DNA from: Planctomycetota bacterium
GTDB taxonomy: Bacteria; Planctomycetota; Planctomycetia; Planctomycetales; Planctomycetaceae
NCBI GenBank assembly: GCA_023417655.1
Contig: JAEZFD010000062.1
Span: 176,073-240,072, forward strand
Reading direction: 5' to 3'
DNA length: 64,000 nucleotides
Under the pieces are notes generated by a model. It was not told the DNA's origin, ran no database searches, and saw only the letters and a program-made list of their open reading frames with translations. Position numbers and translations under genes: made by a program. Of the stretch, positions 63,499-64,000 are shown one piece after another (position 1 is the first letter of the stretch; every line of letters starts with the position of its first letter).

Positions 63499-63921
63499 TT
63501 AGGTGCCTGGTGTCCGCTCGACCAATCGAACCTTCACCGGCAACTTGTGAGCAACGCGGTTGAAGCAGTCACGTGCAGCATCGCGGTTTGCACCAGCGAT
63601 TTCAAACAGCACTGTGCCTGGCTTCACGACTGCAACCCAGCGGTCCGGATCGCCTTTTCCCTTACCCATTCGAGTTTCGAGTGGACGAGCCGTTACTGGC
63701 TTATCCGGGAAAACACGAATGTAGAGCTTACCGCCGGAACCTCGAATATACTGCGATGCAGCAATTCGACAAGCTTCGATGGTGGTGGCGTTCACATGCC
63801 CAGGCTGCAGCGACTGCAAACCAAACTCGCCGAACACAACGGTATTGCCACGTGTGGCATTACCTCTTATGCGACCTCTTTGGTTTTTTCGATGCTTGAC
63901 CCGTTTCGGCATAAGAGCCAT
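63499..63921 (-). CDS. rplP: 50S ribosomal protein L16
   Basis: 140 residues from the ATG at 63921, preceded by GAGGAG 7 bases upstream; the ATG at 63912 fits family length equally. 'MPKRVKHRKNQRGRIRGNATRGNTVVFGEFGLQSLQPGHVNATTIEACRIAASQYI' and 'GTVLFEIAGANRDAARDCFNRVAHKLPVKVRLVER' are L16. The start lies 62 bases inside the end of the rpsC frame (stop 63860), an unusually long overlap. Confidence 0.97.
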   Translation of the reverse strand: MALMPKRVKHRKNQRGRIRGNATRGNTVVFGEFGLQSLQPGHVNATTIEACRIAASQYIRGSGGKLYIRVFPDKPVTARPLETRMGKGKGDPDRWVAVVKPGTVLFEIAGANRDAARDCFNRVAHKLPVKVRLVERTPGT

Positions 63922-64000
63922 CGGTATTCTCCTCGTCCGCGTAATCGCCTAAATCGACCCAAACTTTAACGCCAATCACACCCTGTGCCGTTTTGGCGAT
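63860..64000 (-). CDS. rpsC: 30S ribosomal protein S3, C-terminal end (partial, runs off the window)
   Basis: 46 codons and a TAA stop (63860-63862). 'TAQGVIGVKVWVDLGDY' corresponds to the conserved end of S3 (consensus GVIGVKVWI), and the following 'ADEENTDGSYAETGQASKKPKRSHKR' is a charged tail. The rest lies beyond the window. The tail overlaps rplP. Confidence 0.9.
   Translation of the reverse strand: MAKTAQGVIGVKVWVDLGDYADEENTDGSYAETGQASKKPKRSHKR

Overview
The window looks like a chromosomal segment from a planctomycete (Planctomycetales, moderately high GC). The indicators are a formylglycine-type sulfatase, two secreted di-haem cytochromes of the cytochrome-c-peroxidase type, a bacterial formylmethanofuran-type C1 gene (fhcB) with a DUF447 gene and a RimK-like ATP-grasp gene, secreted cysteine-rich proteins, a very large Hsp70-like protein, and an spc-type ribosomal operon without rpmD (L30). 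This placement is inferred from gene content and was not confirmed by any search. I see no insertion sequence, prophage, integrase or CRISPR array; nearly everything reads as resident chromosome.

Layout. 1-4.1 kb: a membrane [4Fe-4S] protein overlapping a small membrane-anchored partner, then (minus strand) two paralogous lipoproteins and a DUF2752 membrane protein. 4.3-6.8 kb: the helicase gene hrpB. 6.9-7.9 kb: two secreted cysteine-rich proteins, the first built of Cys-Cys pairs every seven residues; this is the most novel-looking item in the window. 8.3-12.7 kb: tRNA-Cys with its own terminator, a rhomboid protease, an adenylate-kinase-like protein, an alpha/beta-hydrolase-like secreted protein and a SRPBCC protein. 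12.8-20.2 kb: an FAD monooxygenase, an inositol-phosphatase-family protein overlapping a RimK-like ATP-grasp gene, a divergent DUF447 gene, and full-length pyruvate carboxylase. 20.3-26 kb: two di-haem cytochromes flanking fhcB, a DJ-1/PfpI protein and a ThiS-like protein.

26-36 kb: a secreted TPR-like protein, MgtE, TyrA, an aldo-keto reductase, PurU, a DapA-family aldolase and 2-oxoglutarate dehydrogenase E1. 36-54 kb: Sua5, a large Hsp70-like protein, an esterase, a LOG-family protein, an orphan NuoN-like membrane protein, a TlpA-type fusion protein, a sulfatase, a UvrD-type helicase, an LssY-C-domain protein, an unrecognised 616-residue protein and a Deg/HtrA protease. 54.4-64 kb (all minus strand): a small hypothetical, map, secY, and the ribosomal genes rplO, rpsE, rplR, rplF, rpsH, rpsN, rplE, rplX, rplN, rpsQ, rpmC, rplP and the 3' end of rpsC.

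Metabolically the segment combines central carbon enzymes (pyruvate carboxylase, 2-oxoglutarate dehydrogenase E1) with one-carbon genes using two carriers: methanofuran/tetrahydromethanopterin-type (fhcB, probably ATP-grasp and DUF447) and tetrahydrofolate (purU). The ribosomal operon has unusually loose spacing, an intrinsic terminator between rplO and secY, a 12-bp perfect hairpin between rplP and rpmC, and a 62-nt rpsC/rplP overlap. Several strong inverted repeats outside genes (1844-1951, 11900-11974) have no assigned role.
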